Assembly (NCBI GenBank): GCA_903772945.1
Contig: CAICTM010000015.1
Location: 124,001-188,000, forward strand
Length of the DNA: 64,000 nucleotides
Reading direction: 5' to 3'
Source of the DNA: Seminavis robusta
Taxonomy: Eukaryota; Bacillariophyta; Bacillariophyceae; Naviculales; Naviculaceae
Position 1 is the stretch's first letter; each line of letters starts with the position of its first letter. The notes under the pieces are model-generated. The model saw only the letters and a program-made list of their open reading frames with translations, ran no database searches and was not told the DNA's origin. Below, piece by piece: positions 25,164 through 36,588 of the stretch. The position numbers and the translations under genes are program-made.

Positions 25164-26755
25164 CCTTCCTTTTGCACTCGTAACTTAGATAATATATATT
25201 GGAGGGAGCAAAATATCTCGAAGGCCTAGCAGATCTCTAAACTCAAATTTAGCTCAACAAAGCTCAACACTGAAAACACTGGATACACAAATCACTGAAG
25301 AGAAGCAGACAGGTTGATTGCAATCGGTACGGCGAAGCGATTTTGATTGTGAGAGTTTTCTCGCCTGTGGACTTTTGGGCTTCCGCGTTTGCAGCGAGCT
25401 TATGAGCTTGCTTGAGAAGACTTCTATCGAGTGTGGAGACTGGTACAGCCGTACTTGTACTATTTTAAAATAGCAGTCTTGGCGCCTGGGTGGCTCTTGC
25501 CCAGCAAAGGGGTCACAGCGATTGACGCCAATTGCTGGAACGGTCCATCTCCTTCTTTTTTAGAGTGCGGGCTTGCTCGGGTAATGGTCACCATTAAACC
25601 TACTAAATGGAGGTGTCGACAGGCCTTCTTCCTCCAAGACAGCTGAAGAAAGCCATAAATGAGAGGGTCATTAGGTGATTAACACGGTATTCTGAATTCG
25701 GAGTCAATATTTAAAAAGGCTCCAGAACGGAAGGTTAATTAGTTGGCTGAAAAGACGGCACAACATGACCGATGACTGGATCAAATGAGCTGCAAAGCGT
25801 CACTCAGCTTTGAGCAACTGGATCTTTAGACTGTCTGTACCACCGGAACTTCACCCTAGCTAGCTAGACTTCCTTGCTCCCTGGATTTGAAATGCAACAA
25901 AGTTCGAAAACCCGCACCAACGACAACTTCGGCAATGGACAGCGGGTCAACAGCACCACAATGTAGCAGGCCCACCCACTTCTGCCTAAAAATTTAGTCA
26001 TCACCAATGAGGTGGCGGATACGGTATACGGTATACAATGTGCAGATGTGGCCAGCCCAAACGGTATACCGTTTACCACAGTTTTTCTCTTTGATATTTT
26101 TGTAAAGAGAATTCAACACGGTTTACCGTGTACCGTTTCAATTATTTTGTGTACTGTTTACCGTTTACCGTTTATCTGCTGTGGCTTTGGGTTGTGCCTT
26201 GCTTCTTTGGAGACATTGCAGGAGGGAGGATACCGTTTATCGTTTATCGTAAATCAACTTTAATTTGTAAAACTGTAAACCGTATATCGTACACAGATAT
26301 TGTCCTCTTTTGAACAAGTCAATGTATGAACGGTAAACGGTAAACGGTAAACAGTAAATTGTTCCCACGATGAACCGTAAACGGTATGGGCAGCAGGAAA
26401 CTACATTGATCAAACAGTACCGTATGCAATACAGTACAGGTCAGAATTTGACTTTTACATAAGAAGCACTTTGAATCAAGCAGCTTCTTCTTGTGGAGTA
26501 GTGGTAGATGGTATGACCACTACTAGCTAGTAGTAATCACAAGGAGATGGCAACAACAACAACACTGTTTGCTGATGCAGAGGACTTGTGTTTTTTTCTT
26601 CTTCTTCCTTGATTGAGTCACTAGCAAACCAAGACTAAACTGGCCTGCTACATTGTGGTGCTGTTGACCCCCTGTCTCATACGGTACAGTCACAGCAATA
26701 CAGTATTCCCCAAAGAGTATACATATTCCCGCTGATTGATTGTGTTGAAGCCTTA
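25164..26755. other. Gene-free stretch with two repeat types
   Basis: Upstream of the LRR gene and downstream of the STAND gene, both minus strand. At 25727-25795 it carries a dispersed repeat (AACGGAAGGTTAATTAG then TGGCTGAAAAGACGGCAC) whose second copy near 30804-31190 is interrupted. At 26015-26440 it carries many copies of ACCGTTT/AAACGGT in both orientations. No protein family was seen in any frame. Confidence 0.6.
26015..26440. repeat. ACCGTTT / AAACGGT heptamer cluster
   Basis: Short arrays of the heptamer ACCGTTT occur around 26100-26175 and 26240-26265. The complementary form AAACGGT occurs around 26330-26385, and variants (GGTATACGGTATAC, ACGGTATACC) lie at 26018-26070. The two orientations could pair into long imperfect hairpins. 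Confidence 0.7.
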
Positions 26756-29700
26756 TTATGTTTGTCCAAATGGAGCTGGAGCAGAGTCGTCCTCGTCGAG
26801 CAATCCCCTGATTTCCTGACGAAGTAGTCGAACCTTCTCAGAGGCTCCCCATTCAGAATAGAGCTTAATAGCATTGGTCATGTGTAGGCATGCATTGTCT
26901 TTATCGAAATCCCCTTTTGGATTCAAGAGATGCGTGGCATATCTCTCCTCCGCTAGAGCGGAGTCATGCAGAAACCCTGAACGCCCTGCCATTGCAATCG
27001 CTCGTTCGTAGCATTTGGATGCCTCGGTCCAGTTCTTCTTCATCCTGTTGAATTCAGCATCAAGAATACTTGCGTGGTGCATGGAGTTTGGATTTCCCTT
27101 CTTCACCCAAGAGCTAATGACTTTGCGGATGACATTGGCGCCCTGTATATACTTTCGCTTGCCAGTGTTGATTGCGGCAGCGTACAAGCATACTCCCCTC
27201 AGAAACTTGTCCCATATTCCAATGGGCATGGCTGGATATGTAGCGTCATACGCACCACCTCGTTGGAGGGAGAGATCTGCACCCTTCTGGTAGTTGCCAA
27301 GATACGCACAGCCGACATTCTCAACAAGTTCCGCATGGTCTTCCAGAAGCTCGGAGGTTTTGCCCTCCAGATAGTGGCCAACTTTCTGTCCAGAACCGGT
27401 CAAATTGGCCACCAACACGGCTACTGGGGCTAGAAAGAATATTCCATTTGCCCGGTGGAGCTCCTTCATTTGTTCTAGATATCTGTGGCAGTTTGCCTCA
27501 AGCTCAGGGAGTGGTCTTCCACCGGCAAGAAAACGCAGCCAACAATCATGTGCAAGGCAGAACATTGCGCTAGAGTAGTATGAAAGGATAAAGGCATGAT
27601 CCCATGAGAATACCAGACGTATGCAAATAAATAGCAGTTCATATAGAACAGATTTCCCACGCCTGATTATGTGCTTACCTTTCCGTATCTCCCGCCTGCA
27701 TCGAAGACTTGTAGCCATGCATCAGAGGCCTCATGACATCATGCATTGGCTTGACATACGAGTTAGCTGCCACCATTGTGAACAGTGTCCGGCCTTCTGT
27801 TGACTTATTCTCTTCCATATCAACAAGCAGCTTGCCAACAAATGAAAACAGCTCTCCTTTTTGAAACTCGGCGAATATCCCCGTCATGGCCATTCCCAAC
27901 GCAGGAAAGGCAGTTGATGACACTTCATGCCGACCGTGTTTCAATGTCATCTTTGCAATCTTGATGGCGGCCCAAGTAGAAAGCATAATGTTCTTGGCAA
28001 AGTAGGCGTATCCCTGCAGTCTATACAATAGATACATGCACTCGACTCTCTTCCAGTCGGTCATTTTGGGCAAAGCCTTGAGCTTCTCCAGTGTCGGCGG
28101 CCTTCTTTTGAAGCCCAACAAAGATGAAATAGCGGACATTGCCACGACTGCTTGACTCCGAGGAACAGAACATCCGAGCTGATTGAGCAGGGAGATGCAA
28201 AGTGTGGTAGCCTCCTCCAATTGCTCGCCATCATTTGCCATTTTGTCCATGAGCACCTTGTAGATTCTCAGTTTGTCGACAAGCCGGCATTCGGAGCATC
28301 GCAGAACACTCTTGCTGATCTTCTCCAAAAGCTCGGACTGTCCCGTAAACCCCGCCGCCTCTGCGGCAAGACAATGGAGCTTGAGTGTTGTGTCATAATT
28401 GTCTACCCAAGCAGTGAGCGACAGCAACAAAATCCCCTTGCGGGCATACGTCAAGGAGCTTTGAAAGGCTGATACGGATTTGGCTCGTTCCGATGCCAGC
28501 AAATTCACGCTGGTCACGGTGGCCCTTTCCTTTGGGTCCCAATTATTAATATCGGAATGAATGGCAGAATGTGCCTCCAACAAGTCTCGAATCAAGAAAA
28601 TCTCCGCCTGCTTTTCTTCCTCGGTAAAGTTGTCGAGTAGATGCATGCCAATTTCAAACTGTTCTCGTTTCCGTTCTTGCTCGGACAATTGCAGGGACGC
28701 GGCTTCCTGGATCTTGTCGTGCACGAATTTGTAGCGTTCGTAGCCGCATGGTTCCAGGAAGGATCCTTGCACGGCGGTTTGGATCAAGTCCACCACGACC
28801 GCGTCTTGTTCGTCATCCCGCCGCGTCCGTTCCCAGGCAATTTCCAATATTTGCAACGTCGTGGTGGATCCAATCAATGCTGCGACCGCCAAAAAATGTA
28901 ACAATTCTTTGGACAATTTCTGCAATCGTTCTACCACGACACTAATGACATTGTCGGCCGCTTTGGTTTCTTCTTCAATGGCGGCGACATTCCACGTCCA
29001 TCGAAAGGATCCAATATTGAATTTTAATAGTTCGCGTTCCTGCAGCATGACGGCGAATTGAATGAGAAAATGGACATTGCCAAGGGTGCGTTTGTGACAA
29101 ATGGCGGCGAGGGAAAACGTAGTGGAAGGATCCTCCAATGTCAACAAATCCATCAAGACATGATTGGAATCTTCCACGGTCAAATTGCCCAGTTGCAATT
29201 GTGTCACGGTACATTTGGATTGCAGTTCACTACTAGTACTAGTAGTGTCTTTTTGTTGTTGTTCCAGTGACTGCAGCAGTTGTGAGAGTCGGCTATTCTC
29301 CTGAACTTCATCCGACCGGTAACAGCCCAAAATCATGAACTGATGTAAATCGGCATCGGTCAATAGCAGTTCCATGAGATTCAAAGTAGCGGCATCGCTC
29401 CACTGCAAATCATCGAGACAAATGACCAAGGGTGCAAAGCAAGAACTCAAGACTCGGATGAATACCCGAAAGGCATAATTCATTTGCTGGTGCTTGGCTT
29501 CACTGGACTGGCCTGAAGAAGAAGAAGAAGAAGAATGCTGATGCTGATTGTTGGGCTGCTCTGGTTGTGGAGTAGCATTTGTTTTATCCTCTGGTTCCTT
29601 ACCATCAGTATCAGTATCAGGATTAGCCCAGATCATCAACGAGTCGAGAGAAGGAATGAGGTCCGACAAGTAACTGAGCAGTTCCCATCCCAACTGATCC

Positions 29701-30437
29701 AACAGCAGCTCTTGTGCTTTCCGCGCCAACACCGAATCTTGACAGAGGTCCTGGCACAGAATTTGGCACGCAGCCACCATGCTGCTGTAGGGTTCTTCTC
29801 GTGCACTTTGATCGGCCTTGCCCATGACAAAGGCTCCTTGAGTAGTATTGCAATTATTGTCAAGCTGCTTTTTGTTGTTGCCGCGTTTTTGCTGCGTCTT
29901 CCAGAGATGCTGTGCCAAGCGGCTCTTGCCCGTACCAGAGGGCCCGGATATCAAGACAAGTTCTCTAGTACCAGTAGTACCACAACCACCACTACCGGTA
30001 GTAGACACACGGTCATAACAATCCTGCAACACTGCCACTTGCTCGTCTCGCCCGTAGAATCCCACATTTTCCTGTCGCAAGGTCGCAATCTTGACGCTTT
30101 TGCTCAGCGTCCATCGTTTGTTTTTTGTCTCGTTCGTTTCCACGAGGGAAGACTGGAATTCGAGGGTAAAGCTGGCGGATCGATGATCCGACGTTCGTAG
30201 GCTCGTATGGGAACCTCTCCGGCTATTGCCACTGCCACTGCCACCTCCACTCGACGACCTCAATTCGCGGTCACTCAACAAGCTTCCCGCGGTGCTACCG
30301 GTACTGAGCGTCGACGTGATGGTCCCGCTGCTCCTCATGGCGGCCACCAAACTACTGGTACCGGTACTTCCTGCTGCTCTATTATTACTATTCAAGTCCA
30401 TCCTGGTGGGGTGCTCTTGTTGTGGCTTTGTGCGCAT
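26756..30437 (-). CDS. STAND/AAA-type signalling ATPase with helical-repeat C-terminus
   Basis: Two exons, 30437-27679 and 27569-26756 (109-nt intron, donor GTAAGC, acceptor CTCTAG), 1,190 aa. The first 90 residues are Ser/Thr/Gly-rich and likely disordered. The ATPase begins near FYGRDEQVAVLQDCYDR (about 125), has Walker A ISGPSGTGKSRL (about 162) and Walker B PLVICLDDLQWSD (about 335). The remaining two-thirds is helical with TPR-like spacing. The join GDTES/AMFCLAHD restores a motif seen in the ATPase module of bacterial and cyanobacterial multi-domain kinases and in the PknK/LuxR-like family. In those proteins the module sits between a Ser/Thr kinase and a histidine kinase; here neither is present, so this may be a stand-alone regulator or a scaffold. 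Partner and signal unknown. Confidence 0.82.
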
Positions 30438-30504
30438 GTCGCCTCAAACTTTTCAAATATCTTATTATTTGCTCAGGTACTTGTACATGGTTTTTGTTCT
30501 GCTT

Positions 30505-30544
30505 GTACCAGTACCAGTACCAGTACCAGTACCAGTACCAGTAC
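30505..30544. repeat. (GTACCA)n microsatellite
   Basis: Six uninterrupted copies of GTACCA plus GTAC. It lies 68 bp upstream of the start codon of the STAND ATPase gene (minus strand), so it falls in that gene's leader or promoter. Confidence 0.95.
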
Positions 30545-30894
30545 GGCTGGAACTTGTACAATAATACAATAATTCCCTCTTGTGTTTCACACCGCTTGAG
30601 GGTGTTACGTTAATTCCTTGGGCTTCTACATGTACGGGTACATTACACCGGTACTTTTTTAAAATAGCAAGACAATAATCCCCTCTTAAATATCACACCG
30701 CTTGGCGTGTTACGGTCATCTCATTTTATTGTTTGTTTGGCTGTCATTTGCAGAGGCGTGGGAGCCAGGGATGAAATGGAGAGTCCCAGAGGCAGTGCTC
30801 GAGAACGGAAGGTTAATTAGGTGCTTTGGAAATTTCCGAAACAAGGAGAGAATAACTCTTGACTCAAGTGAGTCGTGTCAAGACTGACATGGAG

Positions 30895-31050
30895 TTTTTC
30901 AATTCTAAAATTAGTTCAGTTTTATTTCAAATTGAGTCCCACAAAGTCTCGCGCGATCTCGCGCAATCTCGCGCGATCTCGCGCGATCTCGCGCGAGACC
31001 AGGTTGGACTCAATTTGAAATAAAACTGAACTAATTTTAGAATTGAAAAA
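30895..31050. repeat. Perfect inverted repeat (45-bp arms) around a TCTCGCGCGA tandem array
   Basis: The arm 30895-30939 (begins TTTTTCAATTCTAAAATTAG, ends AATTGAGTCC) is exactly complementary to 31006-31050. The 66-bp centre contains five copies of a 10-bp unit TCTCGCGCGA, one with a single change. Perfect arms of this length imply recent origin or maintained pairing. It resembles a foldback/MITE-like element; no clear target duplication is visible at its ends. Confidence 0.95.
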
Positions 31051-32175
31051 GCTACTAGTACATGTAGTACATTATAACATTATAACCCTATTAAAATAGC
31101 AGCTACCCTAGCTACCAGTAGCTATTAGTACCGGTAATAGCTGGCTGAAAAGACGGCACAACATGACCAATGACTGGATCAAATGAGCTACCGGAGCTAC
31201 GCTAATCCGGACTGAGGACTCGACTCGACTCGACTCGACTCATCGCATCACGTTCCGAAGAGCTTGTGGAGCAAGTGTACGTACCATTACCGGTACCGCA
31301 CTTTGTAGAACGCAGAGCATATGCATCGTATCAGCCGCCAACTTCCCTGTCCTGCAGACTTGAGGTTGAGAGGCGTCGAAGCGCTTTCTCATTTTAGCTA
31401 CATACTCAGTATGATACAGTCACCACGGCGCATCAAGAGATACACAGCCGCACCGTAGAACCTCAAACGCCAACCACAAATGGGCATCTCTTGCGGGCAA
31501 AGAGGATTCCATACAGCGCTGGCTGCGTCAGCAATCAAGGCTAATATAGAATCCACAGCGCCACATACATGTAGATTTCCCCACAAGCAATAAACCACAG
31601 GAAATGACTACAAAGCACCAGACTCTGCAAGTTCTAAGCCTGTATGGTAGTAGCCATGACCTCAAAGACACACTGTTATCCCCAGTGTCTGTTCAGGAGC
31701 TTCCCTAGCAATGGATTCACCTCCCCAAACTACATCGTCCTACTCTCTCTGTGCTGTCCTTGACTTGGCAGAGAGCACTGATCAGGGTGCTGGGGGGAGC
31801 AGTTCGTCTGGAAGAACTTACGTAGCTGTTGCCATTCGTTTCCCAAAGGCATCAGCATCAGTGATGACAGTTTCATTATTACCGGCAAGCCAGTAGCTAG
31901 CTACGGTGGTACCAGTACAGCGTAGCACGGTGGGGGCTCGAAGTTCCTACCGTTGTGTAGGAGGTTGTCAAAGGACCTCCGCTCAGCTGGCGCCTGCCTC
32001 CACTCTTAACCGTAAACACACGAAAAAGAAATGGCGCGTAATTTGTTTATGCTTTCCGAGGCTCCGAAATCGTCGCATTGGACAGCTCTCTGTCTTTGTA
32101 TTGCAGCTAGCTAGCTAGTTGATCTCACTTGTCTCACCTCTTCTTGACTTAGTAGTCGACGTTCGAGTTGCCACC

Positions 32176-35100
32176 ATGACGGCGAAAGGTCGAAACCGTA
32201 GCAGATCCAAGGATAATAATAATAGCATTCTCGGTGGTTCTCTGTTACCAGATGGTCCCAATAATCCAGCAGACCTTTCCTTGTCTTTTTGTGATGGGGA
32301 CTATGATTACGACTATGATTATGGAGACTTTGAGGCCCCAGGAACAGACCTGAACCTAACCCAAGACAGCAGTGGCCTTTACAGTCGACGAAGTTTTCCC
32401 TCCAACCCTCTCCTCGGTGGGTACGACGAAGACTTTGAAAGACAATTTAATGATGCGCCATCTTGCTTTTCGAGTGACAGTGACAATGACAGCGATGGTG
32501 GTTCCAGCTTTGACTGTAGCCAGAGCAGTCTAGAAGAAGATGAAGATGATGACGATCCTTTACCGATGGGAATATCCAGCAGCTACCAAAGAATCTTTGG
32601 TACCACCAGTGCTTCCGCGGGAACCAGCAAGGAGAAAGAAGCTACCCATGGCAAGCAAAACTCCAGATCAGGCTCCAAAGATCCACCAGAAGTCAAGGTA
32701 AAGCAGAATACAATGCAGTTTGCAGTCTCGATGACTCCCGTTCCTCATCATCTCTCCTTGTCCATCTCTATCTACGCTGAAGAAACAAAGCAAGGCATCT
32801 AGCTGTCATCTTCCACTATCATCAGTTCTCAATACTACGACAACCTCGACCTCCCGCAATACCAGTGGAAGCAGGTTTGAAACCGGCTCCAACACCAGCA
32901 CTCCCTTTGATGAGAAGCAGGAAGACAAGGGCGCCTCACTTTTTGAATTAAGTCGAAGACGTGACCTTCATGAACGCCCTCAACAAAGCAAAAAACAACC
33001 CAGGAACGCAACAACCGCCAACAAGCAACCAGAAAGAGAGCCCTTGGCCACCAAAACAAACGCCCCACTCGATGAGCTGGACACTGATGCCAAGAAATGT
33101 TCTAGCCCCACGCAGCAACAACTAAAGAACGTGGACCAACAGCAGCTATTGTGTGTATACATTTGTGTGGACCCAAACTGCCAAAATAACCAATGCCACC
33201 CACCAGACATTCTACGGGAATCCAGAGACGTGAAGAAAACTGTCAAGGATCCCTCTTTCTTTTATGTGCCCGTCAGCTTGATTGTCCGAAGAGAAGCAGA
33301 GATGAAACAGGCCTCCAAGCACTCCAAGGTACCCAGACGGCGATGGAATGGGTCCCTGCTATTTTCCAAATGGCAAGAGATACGAGACAAGAAAGAAAAG
33401 AAGCCACGACGACGCGACAATAATCACGCGGCGACCAGTGTGTCGCCGGAATCGGCCAATATCATTACCTGCACTTTGCATCCAGTCCATGAAATGGCCA
33501 AGGCGCAGGTGATTTCTCCCAAGTTTGATTGGTGGCAATCCTGGTTGACAGTCTGTATTCGGGCCTACTACAATACTGGAACCATTCGTGTTCCCAGTCA
33601 TTGCCATGGCTTGGAGATTCTCTTGGCGCTCGAGTTCTTTGGAATTTTGTACGGAAGCCCCGATCAACTGGTCTTTGATGAAGCAGCTGTCTACCAAAAA
33701 GTCAAACAGTGGAGTCGATACTTTACTCACAGAGCGACTCTGGCGCAGTGGGTGGTCGATAAGCTCAAAGAGCAGCAATCAGAGGAACAAAAGAAGCAAG
33801 GTGACAACGACAAGGGCAACTTTCGAGCTCCTTTTGTGTTTTGTACCAATCCCAAGCCAGTCAAACCAGGGAGTAGTTTCTCGATCGAACCGCTACAGAA
33901 ACCCATCATCATCTTTGAGGGTAGGCTCGAGGTTCTGGACAACGACAAATCGTCCAAGAGAAAGCGTCGCAATAAGGCAAATCAGCGTCTCAACAGTGCA
34001 CAGCTGGTTCACAGCTTCTTTGTCGCGTACGAAAAGTCTCACATTACAGAAAAGGTCGACGATCCCGTCTTTGCCTCGCCGGAGATGATGCCGGGCATGA
34101 TGAGAGAGGATTTCAAATCCTACTTGCAACATGTTCTTCCAGAACATGCCTTTCTGACGTTTGCCCTCAAGGATATTCAACTCATGGCATCGAGTCAGGC
34201 CGTCATGGGGCGCAACACTAAGAAACGATATGGGGAGTCCATGAGGCGGGCTGTGTTGGTGGTCTCGTTCAATCCCCCGCCAACTGCTCCATCGCCAACC
34301 CCCAAACAACAATTGGAAGAGCTTGCAAGAAAGAACAAAGCATGGCCCTCCTCCAACAAAGGTGGTGGTATATTGTCACCCATTGCACGCTCTGATGTTA
34401 CCTCAATCGCCTCGAGTGTCACGAGCATCACAAACGCTCCCACCGACGAGATGGCGTTTCAAAACACCGTAAAGGCGGTGGTGAATCTGCTGCAGGGGAC
34501 AACCCAACAAAAGCTCATTGGTGACTGTATTGGCGGGAACGAAAGCTTCTACTTTCAAAACACCGGCAAGAAGGAATCCACCGGCAAGGATAAACGAAAG
34601 CGAAAGTCTGTCATGTCACCAGATACTACTGGATCTTCCGCGGAATCCCTGCTTTTAGATCCCCCGGCAACAGTCAGATCAACGAACGACGAATCATCAA
34701 CTCTTTTCCCCGCACCTGGTGAAAAGAATGACAAGAGAGGGAAGGAAAGGGATGCCAAGCCACAAGCCAGCGAAAAGAGAACTATGAAAAAAACTCCTCC
34801 ACCACGGGAAGACACCCACAGGACAACCGACAAGAGCAAAACGCAGCAGGCAAACCCACAAAAAACTGCCGCTACGAATCATGTTCTGCGGCCAAAGCCG
34901 ACCAACACGCCCGCCCAGCCTATTGGATACGATCTCTCATCTCTGGACACTTCTCACATATACGGAGGTGACCTGTTTCTCGAAAGCATCTTTCCCAAAA
35001 CTGCAGCACCTGATGCACCCGAAGAGTCTTTCATTCGTTCGGGTAGCAACCAAAGCCCTCTCTGGACCCCCAGCTTAATTGCGGCTGATCCTGATGAAAA

Positions 35101-36385
35101 ACCTGGAGCTACAACAGGGCCCGCACAAATCCATCAGCCAGCGGCACTAGCTCCCATCTCTTTTGTCACTGGTGCATCCCCGGATCATGTTTCAGTTACA
35201 AGTTCCATTACCGGCACACGTCACCCAGAATCCGTGCTTACCGGGAAAGTGAACTCCGCACAGCCGCAAAAGTCGGACAAGGGGAAAGGAAACATTTCTG
35301 ATACTACTGTCCAAGAGTCTCGCAGCAGTGGGGGCTCAGACAGGCAATCGCATACCATTGCATGTTCTACTGTCGGAGCTCTGTTCGGGCAAAGCACCCA
35401 AGAAGATGACGAACAATCCGGTGTGAAGAAGCTCCACGATGAGTCATTTGAGGCTCGTTTCGATGCCCTCATGAGAGAAGACGGTGAGCCCTACAAGCGG
35501 TATCGTCGCAAGAGAAGCGAGGAGCTTCGAATGCAGAAGAACCTTCAGGCTGCCTTTAATGACCTCAAGTTTGGTGTAAGCTCCATCAATATCAATGAGA
35601 TGCATAAAGCAGCGGGCGATGAAGTGAGGAATGAGGATTCTTGTCACTTCCTGAGCGACATGTTCGATCTATTCGTCCCGTCGTCAGGGACCAAGCCCTT
35701 TGTTATGGGCTGCGATGTGACTGCCTTGAATACGAACAAAGACTCCAAGGAGCCAACCATCATGAGCTCAACTATTGATTCGTCCACTGTCAGCTCGAGT
35801 GTTTCCACTGTTGTCACCAGCTTGTCCAAACGAAAAAACCCGGTTGTTATTGAGCCCATGGTGATGGGACTCTCCGAAGAAAACGTCAATCCTGCCTCAC
35901 TTGTTCTGAAACTATTCTCTGGACCAGAGTCACCAGCGGTTCCCACCAATATCTCGGCGCCCGCAAATATCCCTGCTCCCTTGGAAGAGTCACATGTGGC
36001 CAAAAAGCAGGTGGTCCCCAGGCCTTCGCCGCAGGTCGAAGACGAAAAGCACGGAGAAACCGGTTTTGAGGTGTTCCACATCTCATCACCAATGTCGCAT
36101 CCTTCTCACGCAAATGGGCGGAAGAAACCGAAACAGTCCACTGCACAAAGAGCGATGCGAGCGCCCATGCCACCAAGATCCCCCGCTTCCCCCCGGGGGC
36201 GGCCGCAACCGACGCCAAGAAAACCCACTAGTAGGTTGCCTCCAAGCGCAAGAAATGGGAGCATAGCGTCTTCTCCAGCTGGTGCCAAGGCCAGCAAACA
36301 ACCCACCACAAAACAGCATGAACCGCCTCAAAAGGTTGACAAGAAACAAAACAAGGGGATTCTCCGATTCTTGCGAAAGAAATAG
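32176..36385 (+). CDS. Large Ser/Pro-rich protein with BTB/T1-like domain
   Basis: Modelled as two exons, 32176-32697 and 32795-36385 (97-nt intron), 1,370 aa. The ATG sits in GCCACCATGAC. The donor AAG/GTAAAG is clear; the acceptor GCAAG/GCATCT is a less common AAG type chosen because it keeps phase 0, so the joint is tentative, though exon 2 is open in the required frame from upstream of 32825. The N-terminal 170 residues are acidic and Ser-rich (DYDYDYDYGD). Around residues 427-490 the pattern YYNTGTIRVPSHCHGLEIL, LEFFGI, then VYQKVKQWSRYF resembles the T1/BTB-type domain of potassium-channel tetramerisation proteins (FYRTGxLHVP...ELxFFGI). The rest is low complexity, ending in a Pro/Arg-rich tail (PRSPASPRGRPQPTPRKP) and GILRFLRKK. 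An oligomerising scaffold is a reasonable guess. No catalytic domain was seen. Confidence 0.72.
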
Positions 36386-36588
36386 TTCAAGTAGTGCATC
36401 GGTCCGCTATGTCTATGTTATGCAGTGTAATAATGAATCAGCAGCAACTACTATAATACAGGGAAACAGTTTGTTGAAGCCTCACGTTTGCAGATATGTG
36501 CATAGCTATGGTTTGTAAGTCCTACTTTTCGTATACTCTTGCATTTGACGGGCAAGCTAGCTACTAGAAGAGGGTAGACCGGTGAAGA

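Larger units (their letters stand above)
30438..32175. other. Repeat-rich gene-free stretch
   Basis: Upstream of two divergent genes (STAND ATPase on minus, BTB-like on plus). It contains a GTACCA microsatellite, a duplicated 42-bp segment (30568-30609 and 30673-30714, sharing ACACCGCTTG and GTGTTACG), a 45-bp-arm perfect hairpin, a split copy of the 25.7-kb dispersed repeat, an ACTCG microsatellite (31218-31242) and a diverged copy of the repeat near 1.2-1.4 kb (31660-31895). No gene supported. Confidence 0.6.
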
